Source: Rhodocyclaceae bacterium
Lineage (GTDB): Bacteria > Pseudomonadota > Gammaproteobacteria > Burkholderiales > Rhodocyclaceae
Assembly: GCA_016721505.1 (NCBI GenBank)
Contig: JADKHX010000011.1
Span: forward strand, 62,001 to 126,000
Reading direction: 5' to 3'
DNA: 64,000 bases
The notes beneath the pieces are model-generated. The model saw only the letters and a list, made by a program, of their open reading frames with translations. It had not been told where the DNA came from and ran no database searches. Shown piece by piece: positions 35,331 to 44,410 of this stretch; positions within the stretch are counted from its first letter, which is position 1, and every line of letters begins with the position of its first letter. The position numbers were made by a program, and so were the translations under genes.

Positions 35331-36719
35331 TCAATACCCTCTAGTTCCCAAGCGTGGTGGCGGGCGATAACCTAAGTCGAGCGCTTTTTTCTCAAAGCGC
35401 GCCGCATCGCCCACCTGACCCGATTGATTGTACAACTCGGATAGCTCAAAGCTCGCAATGCCATTTCCAAGTTCAGCAGAAAAGCGTAACCACTGCTCCG
35501 TGCGACGCAAATTGGCGACCACGCCGGCACCGCCGGTGCGGTAAGAAATAGCGATCCGATGTGCCGCGTCCTTGTCGCCGCGTAAGGCCTTGGTCAAATC
35601 GTCGCGATAGTCTTTGTCGCCAGCCGCTTCTTCAAACAAATCGCCGGAAAGTCCTGCCGAGCGTTGGCTATCGATAGCTTGTTTCGCGCCTGCAATGCTG
35701 ACTTTGACTTGCTGATCGAATTCACTATTTGGAAAATCTCGAGCAAAGTCTTCACACAGTCGAATTAGCTTATTGGGGCGAAGGGTCAATTCGATCACAC
35801 GCCAGCGTTCCTCGAGTTTTAAAACATCAATCGTCGACTGTTTGCGCCGTGCCGAACGATTCAATTCCTGTTGTCGATTGCGTATCAAAAACCGACCACG
35901 AAGATTGGTCGTGCTCTCGGGAAACTGCGGTGGAATGTTCAATTTGGCTTTGTCGAATTCCGCCTTAACGCGGGATTGACATTCGTTAGCGGCAATTTGG
36001 AACAAGTCATCAATAGGCGTCACCCCATTGGCATCACGCAGTACATCAACCAGGGCCCCGGTGAAAAACGTATTTCGATCAGGACTAATCGGTGCCAGTG
36101 CTGGTCGCCCCGCGCGAGTGGCGAAGAACACCAGCATGCCTTCGGGTGCAGCGATTTGATTAAAGTCGTCCACACCTTTTTTGATTACGGGGTCGGTACG
36201 ACACGCATCAATCAGTGCCACGCTGATGCCCGGATAGTGCTGAGGAAAGGCCGAGAGTACGTCTTCAGTCAGGCGCAGCGATTCGCTCAGCGCTTTTTCT
36301 GACGAGGGATCAACGCGCGCAGGCACTAGATAATTGCGACCTGCCGTTTGAAATCCGTGCCCGCAAAAATAAAATACCACCGCAACACCGCCGGGTAAAG
36401 CGCTTTCGCTGACGCTGCGGATCATGCTGGTGAATTCACCGAGCGCGGTCTTCATGCCAGCAGCATCAAGGTCGCGATAATCCTTAACCTTAAATTCGTA
36501 ATATTCGAGAACGTCTTTGATGTCGCTCACGTTCTTATGCGCCGGGGCGATTTCTTTCCGATTTGGGTAATCGCGATTGCCAATCAACAGTGCATATTTT
36601 TCACGTGGGACATAGGCGTCGACCACTGGTTCCTTCGCGTTTTGCGCTAAGGCGTGATTGGGTAAACACAAACTGGCGAGTGCCAATCCTGCACCGCTTT
36701 GGAGCAGACGGCGGCGCAT
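35331..36719 (-). CDS. Exported caspase-like (C14) protein with Sel1-repeat tail
   Basis: 462 aa from the ATG at 36719. The N-terminus MRRRLLQSGAGLALASL is a twin-arginine export signal. The caspase domain (about 40-275) has the dyad H121 in FCGHGF and C173 in LIDACRTDP. Residues about 310-462 are Sel1/TPR-like and duplicate the neighbouring 34580-35329 gene. A GTG at 36857 overlapping the upstream stop (GTGA) would add 46 residues made from a repeat and bury the Tat signal, so I prefer 36719, though no clear ribosome site precedes it. Caspase-like bacterial proteins cut after basic residues; target unknown. Confidence 0.75.
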   Translation of the reverse strand: MRRRLLQSGAGLALASLCLPNHALAQNAKEPVVDAYVPREKYALLIGNRDYPNRKEIAPAHKNVSDIKDVLEYYEFKVKDYRDLDAAGMKTALGEFTSMIRSVSESALPGGVAVVFYFCGHGFQTAGRNYLVPARVDPSSEKALSESLRLTEDVLSAFPQHYPGISVALIDACRTDPVIKKGVDDFNQIAAPEGMLVFFATRAGRPALAPISPDRNTFFTGALVDVLRDANGVTPIDDLFQIAANECQSRVKAEFDKAKLNIPPQFPESTTNLRGRFLIRNRQQELNRSARRKQSTIDVLKLEERWRVIELTLRPNKLIRLCEDFARDFPNSEFDQQVKVSIAGAKQAIDSQRSAGLSGDLFEEAAGDKDYRDDLTKALRGDKDAAHRIAISYRTGGAGVVANLRRTEQWLRFSAELGNGIASFELSELYNQSGQVGDAARFEKKALDLGYRPPPRLGTRGY

Positions 36720-36740
36720 TTCATTTTGCAACAGCGGCGA

Positions 36741-36826
36741 AGCGGGGGTTTCGCAAGGCACAGCCTTGTGCCCGCGTAGCGACTCGGCTGTACTAAGCCG
36801 AGGCTCCACATCAGCACCAACTGACG
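36741..36826 (+). repeat. Long double-hairpin repeat, copy B (upstream of caspase gene)
   Basis: GGGGGTTTCGC, hairpin 1 CGCAAGGC-ACA-GCCTTGTG (36752-36770), CGTAG, hairpin 2 CTCGGCT (36783-36789) with AGCCGAG (36796-36802), GGCTCCACA, then CAGCACCAACTGACG. The last part matches the right half of the 28-bp family. Confidence 0.8.
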
Positions 36827-36853
36827 AGCACGAGCGCTTGCCAAATGTGCCAC

Positions 36854-38899
36854 TCACTGGGCAACTCGCACCACACGAAAACCGAGATTGTCATGACGCT
36901 CTTCTGTCGATTCGCGGTCGCGATAAGCGGCACGCACCGTGGCGGGCTTTCCATTCCATGCGCCACCGCGAAAGCCGCGCTCGGTACACGAGCCGCTAGT
37001 GCGTGCAGCGCCAGTCGTCGGGCCACTGGTGTAATCGCCGTTCCAACAGTCTTCGATCCATTCCGAAACATTGCCCAGCAGATCGTATAGACCAAGTGCA
37101 TTTGGCGGGAAGCGCCCCACGGGTGCGGTGTAGGCGAAATTGTCATCACAGGGAAAAATCGGCATACCGAGGGAGACGCGCTTAAATGAGATGTCGGCCA
37201 CGCTGGCAAACTTGCATGCCGCTGCCTCATCTGTCTCGGGCCAATAGCGCCGACCCGTGGTGCCAGCGCGGGCAACAAATTCCCATTCTGCTTCGGACAA
37301 CAATCGATACACTTTGCCAGTTTTTTTGCTCAACCAAGCCACATAAGCCTGAGCATCATCCCAACTTACGCAGACCACCGGTTCGTCATCTTTTTGCGCA
37401 AAACCGGGATTACTCCACAAAGCTCTAGGGTTCTTGTTAAAGCGTCCACCTAAAGTTGAATTACAACCACCTTTGTGTTCGCGCTTAGTTTCCTTAGCAA
37501 ACTCGGCATATTGACCGCGCGTGACCTCATACTTGCCAACGTCCAGCGATCCACTCACCGTCACCCGATGCGCCGGTTCTTCGTCGGGTTCGCGCAACTT
37601 ATCTTCCTTGCCACTGCCCATAGTGAATTCGCCACCTTGCACGGTCACCAGTTCGGGACAATTTGGGCAGTCACGATGGCTGGAAGCTGGTTCCGTTATG
37701 CCTGCCGACGATTGGGTTCGAATGACCGGCTCGGCGACAGTTGGCGCCGATGATGTCGCAACCGGGACAGGCGTGCGCACCGGAGCGGGTGCGGCTATCG
37801 GTGCCGAGTTGCCCAAATTTGGAGGCAAAGTGCCGCCGTATTTCTGCACAATCCAGCGCGCGAACGCAGCACGCGCAGCGCCAGAAAATTTCTCTAAATA
37901 GGCGATGAAGTCGGCCGGATTCCGGCTGTCTTTAATACGATTCCAAGCGGCTTGTTCTTGCACCGGATCAAAAGGTGCGCTAACAACGTTGGTCGCTACG
38001 GTCTCATTTACATTTGACGCGGGTCTGGTCTGAGCGGCTATTTTCTGCGCGATGGCATCCTCGGCCACATCAAAAGCGAAGCTACCGACGACTGAACTCG
38101 AAGTCCAAGGAACTTGATCACCAGCGGTTTCTTGCACCACACCGGTTCGAACACGACCAAAGACTTTGTCAATGTCTGAATCGGGCGCATCGAGTGCGCG
38201 CAGCAAACTTCGTGTGTAAATACCATTGCGTCCGGTACCGTCTCTGGCGACCGAGCCTGGCGAGGTGGCGTAAGCGATGAAGGTACCCACCTCGGCGCGC
38301 CCGACATTCATTACCCCCAAGCCTTTGCTAGATTTTTTGGCGGCCTGAAACGGGTTGTTGCGGCATGCGTCGAGAATCACGATATTGACTCGATTACCTG
38401 ATTCGGCCATGCGCGACAACACGTATTCCGCGCTCACACCCTTGTAAGCGATATCGGTCTCGCTATCGAATCCAATGTCGACCGGCATCAAATAATTCTC
38501 GCCTTTCACTTGTATCCCGTGGCCGGCGAAAAAGAACAGGCCGATACCGCCTTTTTGCAGATATTTGGCAAAGGTATCGACCGCTTCCTTGAGTCCCCGT
38601 TCGCCAACGTTTTCACGTACCAACACTTTGAAGCCTTTTTTCTCCAATGCATTGGCGAGATCACTGGCATCGTTAGCCGGGTTTTCCAAGGGTGCGGATT
38701 TGTAGTCAGAGTTGCCGACAATCAAGGCTACGCGAGCTTCTTTTTTTGGTGCGTCAGCGGCCAATGCACTGTCGCACATACCGACCAGCACAAACAATGG
38801 AACACCGAGCACCACAAGCAAAGCACGCAGGTTTGCCAGTTGGTGCTGGTAGCACGCTGTCAAATATGCTTCGCGGAAGCTGAAACCAAGTTTTTCCAT
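36854..38899 (-). CDS. Exported caspase-like protein fused to a formylglycine-enzyme (FGE) type domain
   Basis: 681 aa. After a signal segment (about 25-49) comes a caspase p20-like domain with H127 in FFAGHGIQ and C179 in ILDACRNNPF, a Pro/Ala-rich linker (about 365-415), then an FGE-sulfatase domain starting at VTVQGGEFTMGS and carrying GLYDLLGNVSEWIEDCW and RGGAW. FGE folds in such fusions often act as binding rather than oxidising modules. Residues 13-22 before the hydrophobic core of the signal are made by a 28-bp repeat. It follows the cyclase gene by 19 bases and precedes the second caspase gene, so one operon is likely. Confidence 0.85.
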   Translation of the reverse strand: MEKLGFSFREAYLTACYQHQLANLRALLVVLGVPLFVLVGMCDSALAADAPKKEARVALIVGNSDYKSAPLENPANDASDLANALEKKGFKVLVRENVGERGLKEAVDTFAKYLQKGGIGLFFFAGHGIQVKGENYLMPVDIGFDSETDIAYKGVSAEYVLSRMAESGNRVNIVILDACRNNPFQAAKKSSKGLGVMNVGRAEVGTFIAYATSPGSVARDGTGRNGIYTRSLLRALDAPDSDIDKVFGRVRTGVVQETAGDQVPWTSSSVVGSFAFDVAEDAIAQKIAAQTRPASNVNETVATNVVSAPFDPVQEQAAWNRIKDSRNPADFIAYLEKFSGAARAAFARWIVQKYGGTLPPNLGNSAPIAAPAPVRTPVPVATSSAPTVAEPVIRTQSSAGITEPASSHRDCPNCPELVTVQGGEFTMGSGKEDKLREPDEEPAHRVTVSGSLDVGKYEVTRGQYAEFAKETKREHKGGCNSTLGGRFNKNPRALWSNPGFAQKDDEPVVCVSWDDAQAYVAWLSKKTGKVYRLLSEAEWEFVARAGTTGRRYWPETDEAAACKFASVADISFKRVSLGMPIFPCDDNFAYTAPVGRFPPNALGLYDLLGNVSEWIEDCWNGDYTSGPTTGAARTSGSCTERGFRGGAWNGKPATVRAAYRDRESTEERHDNLGFRVVRVAQ
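38835..38862 (-). repeat. 28-bp dispersed repeat, copy 6 (N-terminus of caspase-FGE)
   Basis: Left half GACAGCGTGCTA, right half CCAGCACCAACTGGCA, sense to the gene. Read as residues 13-22, containing CYQHQLAN, just ahead of the signal-peptide core. Confidence 0.9.
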
Positions 38900-38918
38900 G
38901 GATAGAGTCTAAACAATC

Positions 38919-40814
38919 TTAGTCAAACAAAACTTCAAAAACTTTAATCTTAATGGCTTTACCTTTCACTTCGATTTCATCGCTCCGCCCCAAAGGTATG
39001 TCTTCACCGCCGGCCTTTATCGCTGCTTCGCTCGCCAAAATGACACACTTCATTTCCTTGGTCGCTCCTTCAAGGCGCGACGCTGCATTGACTGTATCGC
39101 CGATGGCAGTGAATTCGCGACGTTTGATCGAGCCGATATCACCCATAACCGCCATCCCGCTATGCACACCGATGCCGATGCCAAAAGGTGGCAAGCCACG
39201 ATCTGGAAAGCGTTGTTCCATCCATAACTTGAATTTCTCGGCCTCGCGTGCCATGCCTTGCGCGGCCAACAATGCTCGCCGCGCGTGGTCAGCGTAGGGC
39301 ACCGGCGAACCAAATACGGCCATTACCGCGTCGCCGATAAATTTATTCACCATTCCACCTTGTTCCAAAATTGGCTCACAAGTCAAACCGAAATAAGCAT
39401 TGAGCATTTCTACAACTTCTTCGGCATCGAGTTTTTCCGAGATGGTGGTGAAGTTGCGAATATCCGAAAACAGCACAGAAACTTCCAGCTTCTCACCACC
39501 CAAATTTGGCCGCTGCCCTTCCGAAATCAGTTTATCCACCACCACATCAGAAACATATTGGCCAAACATGGATTTCAAATGCGCCCGCTCGCGTTCTTCT
39601 CCAGTCAAGCGTAACGCCAAGGTCGTTAAATAGGCCGTTGCCAATGCCAAATGAAACGGCCCGACCGCGAGCAACACATCGCGCTGGAACAAGGTGTAAG
39701 CCGCAAGCAAGACCAATGAAGAGAGCAAAAGCCCAAATGCCAAACCTTTCATCGGGTGCAGCCGCTGAAAAATAATCACCGAAGCGATCAGTTCCAGCAA
39801 TAGTGTCGGCCACATTACCCACAAGGACATTGGGCGCGGATATTGGTCAGACAAAATTGTTTCGATGGCGTTGGCGTGAACTTCACCGCCTAACATTGGT
39901 TCGGTGGTCGAGCCAAATATCGACCGCGAGTAGGGAGTGAAATGTCGATCCGACGTACCGATGTCTGCGGGCGAAATAATTACTACGCGCCCTTTCAATT
40001 TTTGCACTTCAGGGTCTGACAGCGCATCCGGTTTGAGCAGTTTGCTCATTGATACGGTGAGAATGCTGCCAGGCGGACCAACGTAGCCGATTTTGCGACG
40101 ATCGAATTGACTTGTATATACGGTGTTGCCAAATTTCCACGATCGAGCCCTGCTGTCGCCGCCAGTACCACGCAGCACGAGCTGCAGGGCAAAACCTACA
40201 CCGGGGAAATTTTCTTCCGGCCGCACAACCGGTAAAAATGAACGCACCAGCTTGTCATCGTCCGGATAGAGATTGGCGATGCCGGTATCGAAATCCAGAT
40301 TGGGCAACATCAATATATGCTCTTGTGGCGGCCCCATTACATCTGGCTCGCCGAGCGCATTTTCGACTAGTTGCGCAATCAAAATAACTTTGCCCTGCGC
40401 CAATTGCTCACGAAACGGCGCGTCGTAGGTGCGCGAAATATCACTGTCCGGCAAATTCAACTTGTGCAACCAAGCTTCCGCACTTACCGCGTAAATAAAA
40501 TCTAATCCCACGGATTTGGTGCCGACATCATTTAATGTTTGCATTGCCTTGGCAAAATGCGGCGCCCAAAAGGCCAAGGGATCATCGCGATATAGTAGTA
40601 ATGTCTCATCATCTACCGCGACTACCGCGGCATATTGTGATTCTTTGCGTACCCCGGCGAACTGGTGCCAATAGTCGTAGTAAATATTTTCGTAGTTTTG
40701 CAACCAGCCCATTCGCTCAGTGCCCAGCGCCACCAGCAAGGCAAACACCGTCACGGCAAGAAATTGCCACAGCTTGCGGAATCGCTCACCTGAAAGCCAG
40801 CGCGGACTGCTCAT
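38919..40814 (-). CDS. CHASE2-domain adenylate cyclase
   Basis: 631 aa from the ATG at 40814, which follows AAAGGA. Order: one membrane helix (about 20-35), periplasmic CHASE2 sensor (about 40-320), three helices (about 340-410), class III cyclase domain (about 440-625). Cyclase marks are VSVLFSDIRNFTTIS and VNKFIGDAVMAVFG (metal aspartates and the adenine-selecting lysine) and AIGDTVNAASRLE (transition-state Asn and Arg). It should make cAMP in response to a periplasmic signal. First gene of the caspase operon on this strand. No cAMP-binding regulator lies nearby. Confidence 0.9.
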   Translation of the reverse strand: MSSPRWLSGERFRKLWQFLAVTVFALLVALGTERMGWLQNYENIYYDYWHQFAGVRKESQYAAVVAVDDETLLLYRDDPLAFWAPHFAKAMQTLNDVGTKSVGLDFIYAVSAEAWLHKLNLPDSDISRTYDAPFREQLAQGKVILIAQLVENALGEPDVMGPPQEHILMLPNLDFDTGIANLYPDDDKLVRSFLPVVRPEENFPGVGFALQLVLRGTGGDSRARSWKFGNTVYTSQFDRRKIGYVGPPGSILTVSMSKLLKPDALSDPEVQKLKGRVVIISPADIGTSDRHFTPYSRSIFGSTTEPMLGGEVHANAIETILSDQYPRPMSLWVMWPTLLLELIASVIIFQRLHPMKGLAFGLLLSSLVLLAAYTLFQRDVLLAVGPFHLALATAYLTTLALRLTGEERERAHLKSMFGQYVSDVVVDKLISEGQRPNLGGEKLEVSVLFSDIRNFTTISEKLDAEEVVEMLNAYFGLTCEPILEQGGMVNKFIGDAVMAVFGSPVPYADHARRALLAAQGMAREAEKFKLWMEQRFPDRGLPPFGIGIGVHSGMAVMGDIGSIKRREFTAIGDTVNAASRLEGATKEMKCVILASEAAIKAGGEDIPLGRSDEIEVKGKAIKIKVFEVLFD

Positions 40815-40998
40815 AGGTTCCTTTAATGTGGATCGTCGAAATGCATGCAAGCAGGTTGGTACTGCATGTTTCGATTGTTAACACGGATTGTGACAGATAC
40901 TCAAGCGGAATGTGCAGCAGCAGCACGATTTGCAAAGGATTTCAGGCAGGTCCTGGGGCTAGACAGCCGCCGCCGGCTAGCCGATTGAAGGGGCGAAG

Positions 40999-42312
40999 CT
41001 AAAGCACTGCTTCGAGCAGCGGGCGCATAAAAACGCGCGCATCCACACGACTGGCGAGTAAGAACATTCCGCCCAGTTTGCGATGAAAGAAAATTGCGTC
41101 AATTGGTGGCGCGTGCCAGTCGTCCCGATAGTCTTTCATCGCTAAGGTTTTTTCTGTCATTTGGGCAGACAATCGTGCGCCTTTTATGGTGTAGGGCGCA
41201 TCGGCGCGGAACACTTCGCCGACCAGTTGAAACACATCGATTAACAATGCCCGATAGGTTGGATGAACATCGTTCACAACATAACCAATTGTCTCGGCGG
41301 CAATGACCATGGCGCTTTGATCGTCGGCTAGCATGGCCTTGAGTAATTTGCGATAGGCTGTCACAAATTCTGGCGCGAAGCGTCTAGTCGCACCGAAATC
41401 CAATAACACGATACGCCCGGTAGCAGGTTGATATCGGTAGTTAGCGAAGTTGGCATCGGTCTGCACCATGTTCAAGGTGAACAATTCGTGCAGCATCAAC
41501 TCAATCATCGCGCCGACCACACGATCACGCTCCGCTTGTGGCAATTCGGCAATTGACTCAATTGGATCACCATCGGCATAGTCCATTGCCAAAATCGAAT
41601 CAGTGGTCAAGTGCTGGTGCAAACGGGGCACAAGGAAGCGTTTGTCTTTGCTCAATGCTTTGCCAAAAGCGCGCAAATATTCTGCCTCGGTCAGATAATT
41701 TGCTTCATCGTGCAGTTGCACTTTGGCCTCGGCCAGTAGTGGTGCGAGATCCATTTTCTTTGGAATCAAACCAGACATTCGCAACAAAGTTGCCACATTG
41801 TCGATATCGCTATTGATGCTACGACGCACACCGGGGTATTGAATCTTGAGCACGATGTCGTTGCCGGCCGCCGTCGTTGCGCGATGCACTTGGCCAATCG
41901 ACGCAGCGGCTACTGGCTCGTATTCAAAGCTTGTAAATTGATCACGCCAGGTCTTTCCGTAGGCTTTAACCAATGCGCGATTTAATTGTGCGCGCGGCAT
42001 GGTGTGTGCGTCGGATCGCAGGCGGGATAATATTTCTGCCAACTCTTTCGGAATTAAGTCGCCAGTATCCATCGACAGCATTTGCCCTAACTTCATTGCG
42101 GCGCCGCGTAGTTTGGCTAGCTCCGTACTTATAAGTTTGGCGTTTTGTGGCGTGAGAAATAGGTCCTGAATGCGTGGTCGATTGCCGTTCCTGAATTGCC
42201 GTGCCCCCTCGGCCATCATGCCTCCAGCCACACCCGCTGCGATGCGCGTCATACTGGCAAAGCGGCTTAATCGACCGGCCGGAACCCTAGCTTCTTTTGC
42301 CTCTTTGCTCAT
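40999..42312 (-). CDS. AarF/UbiB-type (ABC1) atypical kinase, second of pair
   Basis: 437 aa. ABC1 marks: AAMKLGQML (KxGQ motif), AAASIGQVH (alanine-rich loop), IVLKIQYPGV (ATP lysine) and LLDFGAT (DFG-like). The family acts as ATPases or kinases in ubiquinone synthesis and lipid handling. The start at 42312 overlaps the upstream gene by four bases (ATGA). True UbiB lies with ubiE and ubiJ in most proteobacteria; that context is absent, so this is likely a paralogue of unknown job. Confidence 0.85.
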   Translation of the reverse strand: MSKEAKEARVPAGRLSRFASMTRIAAGVAGGMMAEGARQFRNGNRPRIQDLFLTPQNAKLISTELAKLRGAAMKLGQMLSMDTGDLIPKELAEILSRLRSDAHTMPRAQLNRALVKAYGKTWRDQFTSFEYEPVAAASIGQVHRATTAAGNDIVLKIQYPGVRRSINSDIDNVATLLRMSGLIPKKMDLAPLLAEAKVQLHDEANYLTEAEYLRAFGKALSKDKRFLVPRLHQHLTTDSILAMDYADGDPIESIAELPQAERDRVVGAMIELMLHELFTLNMVQTDANFANYRYQPATGRIVLLDFGATRRFAPEFVTAYRKLLKAMLADDQSAMVIAAETIGYVVNDVHPTYRALLIDVFQLVGEVFRADAPYTIKGARLSAQMTEKTLAMKDYRDDWHAPPIDAIFFHRKLGGMFLLASRVDARVFMRPLLEAVL

Positions 42313-43694
42313 CGCGAGCGCCAACGCGCGAGATGCTGCTTGAGTAATTTGGCGCCGTTAAATTCAGCTTCAAGTACGGCAATGAAGGTAAACACGCCAG
42401 TCAATTTTCGCGCTACAAAGGCGAATTCGCGTGATGGTGTAGTGAAGTTTCGACTCATCGCCGACTCGGCAGCTTGCGCGCTGGCGCGCTTCATCAGTTG
42501 GGACGCGCTCCAGCGATATTCCCCCTTTTCATTGAGCATCTCGAACGGTAAATCTTTGGTATCACGCAGGGGTTCGAGCAGGCACATACAAAAGTCAGCG
42601 AAAGAGCGTTGACTAAGCTCGTTACTTTTCGTCGACAAACAACCAAGTGCAGTTAAACCTTCAATCACGCCCGCAGTGTCGCCTTCTTGACCAGCTGCCA
42701 CGGTATTCCCGAGCGCGTTGAGAAATTCCTTGGAGCATTCAATCATCGCGCCAAAGTCAAGCAGCACAAGCTGATCCGCACTGCGGCTTCCGCTTTCACC
42801 AATCCGAATTCGGTAGTTGCCAAAATTTGGATCAGTTTGCATCACATCCCACGCGTACACTTCATGGAAAAATAAATCCAGCATGGCGACCGCGAGTTGA
42901 TTGCGTCGCGCTTGCGGCAGTCTATTTACGTATTCGCTAGTCACCGGCTCACCTTGAATAAAGGAGAGCGCTAGTACTGAACCGCTGCTGTATTTCCGAT
43001 AGACACGCGGTACGCAATATCGCGTATCGCCTGCAATCAGCTTTGCCATATGCTCAGTCATTCGGGCCTCGCGCACATAGTCGACTTCCAAATGCAATTG
43101 CGTACGCATGTCTTCGAGCCAATCGTCCAATTCCTTCCCCGCCTTAAGCCATCGGGTTAGCTTGAGCATGCGCACGACAGCATTGAAATCCGTGTCTATG
43201 GTTTCCTTCACGCCGGGATACAAAATTTTCAGGCATATTTCATCGCCAGTGGCAATGATCCTGGCGCGGTGAACCTGGGCTAAGGAGGCCGCAGCGAGAG
43301 GTGTGGTGTCAATTAACAACTCGTCGTAAGCGGCTCCCAGGCTCCGGCGCAATGTTGGTTCTATGGCAGTCCATGGCAAGGGCTCGGTACCAGCTTCCAA
43401 TTCATGCAGTGCCTCGGTAAGTGCCGGTGGCAAAAAATGCTCACCAAATAGAGCCCACATTTGACCAACCTTGACGTAGGTTCCTTTGAGTCGGCCAAGT
43501 TCGAGTGCAAAACGCCGCGCTTCAGTTTCCATCACTTTGCTGCGACTTTTCCACATTGGCAGCACACGTCCCAGCGCCGTATCGATCGCTACAGCACCGC
43601 CAGCACGCGCACCGGCAAGAGACACCGATAATCCTCGACGCAGGGCAGTGCGTTTGATTCCTGGGTGAGGTTTATTGGCGTGAATTTTTGTCAT
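42309..43694 (-). CDS. AarF/UbiB-type (ABC1) atypical kinase, first of pair
   Basis: 461 aa. It shows the same motifs as its neighbour: YVKVGQMWALFGE, AAASLAQVHRARI, ICLKILYPGV, and VLLDFGAM. The two are clearly homologous but diverged beyond the motifs, so an old duplication or two acquired members. The ATG at 43694 is used; a TTG one codon upstream is possible. Overlaps the next kinase gene by four bases. A pair of coupled ABC1 genes suggests a heteromeric kinase; that is inference. Confidence 0.85.
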   Translation of the reverse strand: MTKIHANKPHPGIKRTALRRGLSVSLAGARAGGAVAIDTALGRVLPMWKSRSKVMETEARRFALELGRLKGTYVKVGQMWALFGEHFLPPALTEALHELEAGTEPLPWTAIEPTLRRSLGAAYDELLIDTTPLAAASLAQVHRARIIATGDEICLKILYPGVKETIDTDFNAVVRMLKLTRWLKAGKELDDWLEDMRTQLHLEVDYVREARMTEHMAKLIAGDTRYCVPRVYRKYSSGSVLALSFIQGEPVTSEYVNRLPQARRNQLAVAMLDLFFHEVYAWDVMQTDPNFGNYRIRIGESGSRSADQLVLLDFGAMIECSKEFLNALGNTVAAGQEGDTAGVIEGLTALGCLSTKSNELSQRSFADFCMCLLEPLRDTKDLPFEMLNEKGEYRWSASQLMKRASAQAAESAMSRNFTTPSREFAFVARKLTGVFTFIAVLEAEFNGAKLLKQHLARWRSR

Positions 43695-43786
43695 CAAGTT
43701 TTTGCGCTGGTTAGATGGTGGCGTCAGGCGGTGCCCAAGGCGTCATTTGGTCGAGTCGGTTGAGTATTCACTAGCGGCAAATCAGG

Positions 43787-43848
43787 ACTTTCGCAAAGCA
43801 CGACCCTGCGGCGGCATAGGTTCGCCAGCGCTATGCCGACACTCCCAA
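43787..43848. repeat. Possible diverged long hairpin repeat (copy D)
   Basis: CTTTCGCAAAGCACGACC at the left resembles hairpin 1 of the long family, and CGGCATAG pairs with CTATGCCG as a second hairpin. The end motif CACCAACTG is replaced. Lies between the kinase pair and tpx. Low confidence that it belongs to the family. Confidence 0.35.
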
Positions 43849-43869
43849 TTTGCGTTAAGAGGTAAGCAG

Positions 43870-44373
43870 TTAAGCCAGCGATTTCAGCGCTGCTTCGTAA
43901 TTTGGCTCTTGCGCAATCTCCGGCACCAATTCACTGTGCAGCACTTTGTCGTTTTCGTCGAGCACAACCACCGCGCGTGCGGTAAGCCCGGCGAGCGGTC
44001 CGTCTGACATCAGCACGCCCCACGATTTAAGAAAATCCGGATTGCGAAACGTCGAAAGTTGTCCGACGTTGGCCAAGCCTTCGACTGCGCAAAAGCGTTT
44101 CGCCGCAAAGGGCAAATCGGCAGAAACCACCAATACGGCAGTGTTGTTTAGCGTGCCGGCCGATTCGTTGAATTTGCGTGTCGACAAGGCGCAAGTTGGC
44201 GTGTCTAGACTGGGCACAATGTTGAGCACTTTGCGCTTGCCAGCAAAATTTTTCAGCGTGACTTCAGCCAAATCGCCGCTGGTCAATTTGAAATCTGGCG
44301 CAGCTGTGCCGACCGCCGGTAAGTTGCCCTCAACTTTGACTGGGGTGCCGCGCAGGGTAATTGTCGTGCTCAT
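43870..44373 (-). CDS. tpx: Thiol peroxidase
   Basis: 167 aa atypical 2-Cys peroxiredoxin that reduces lipid hydroperoxides and H2O2 in the periplasm or cytoplasm using thioredoxin. C61 (peroxidatic, in SLDTPTCALSTRKFN) and C95 (resolving, RFCAVEG) match the E. coli Tpx positions. AGGAGAG precedes the ATG. Stands alone between the kinase pair and tatD, all on the same strand. Confidence 0.97.
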   Translation of the reverse strand: MSTTITLRGTPVKVEGNLPAVGTAAPDFKLTSGDLAEVTLKNFAGKRKVLNIVPSLDTPTCALSTRKFNESAGTLNNTAVLVVSADLPFAAKRFCAVEGLANVGQLSTFRNPDFLKSWGVLMSDGPLAGLTARAVVVLDENDKVLHSELVPEIAQEPNYEAALKSLA

Positions 44374-44410
44374 GGTGCTCTCCTATTGGGTTTAGTTGAT
44401 AACAAAGAAA

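Noticed and set aside
43787..43848. Full membership of this hairpin in the long repeat family
   Set aside because: Only the CGCAAAGCAC part matches; the end motif is absent, so it is listed as possible only.
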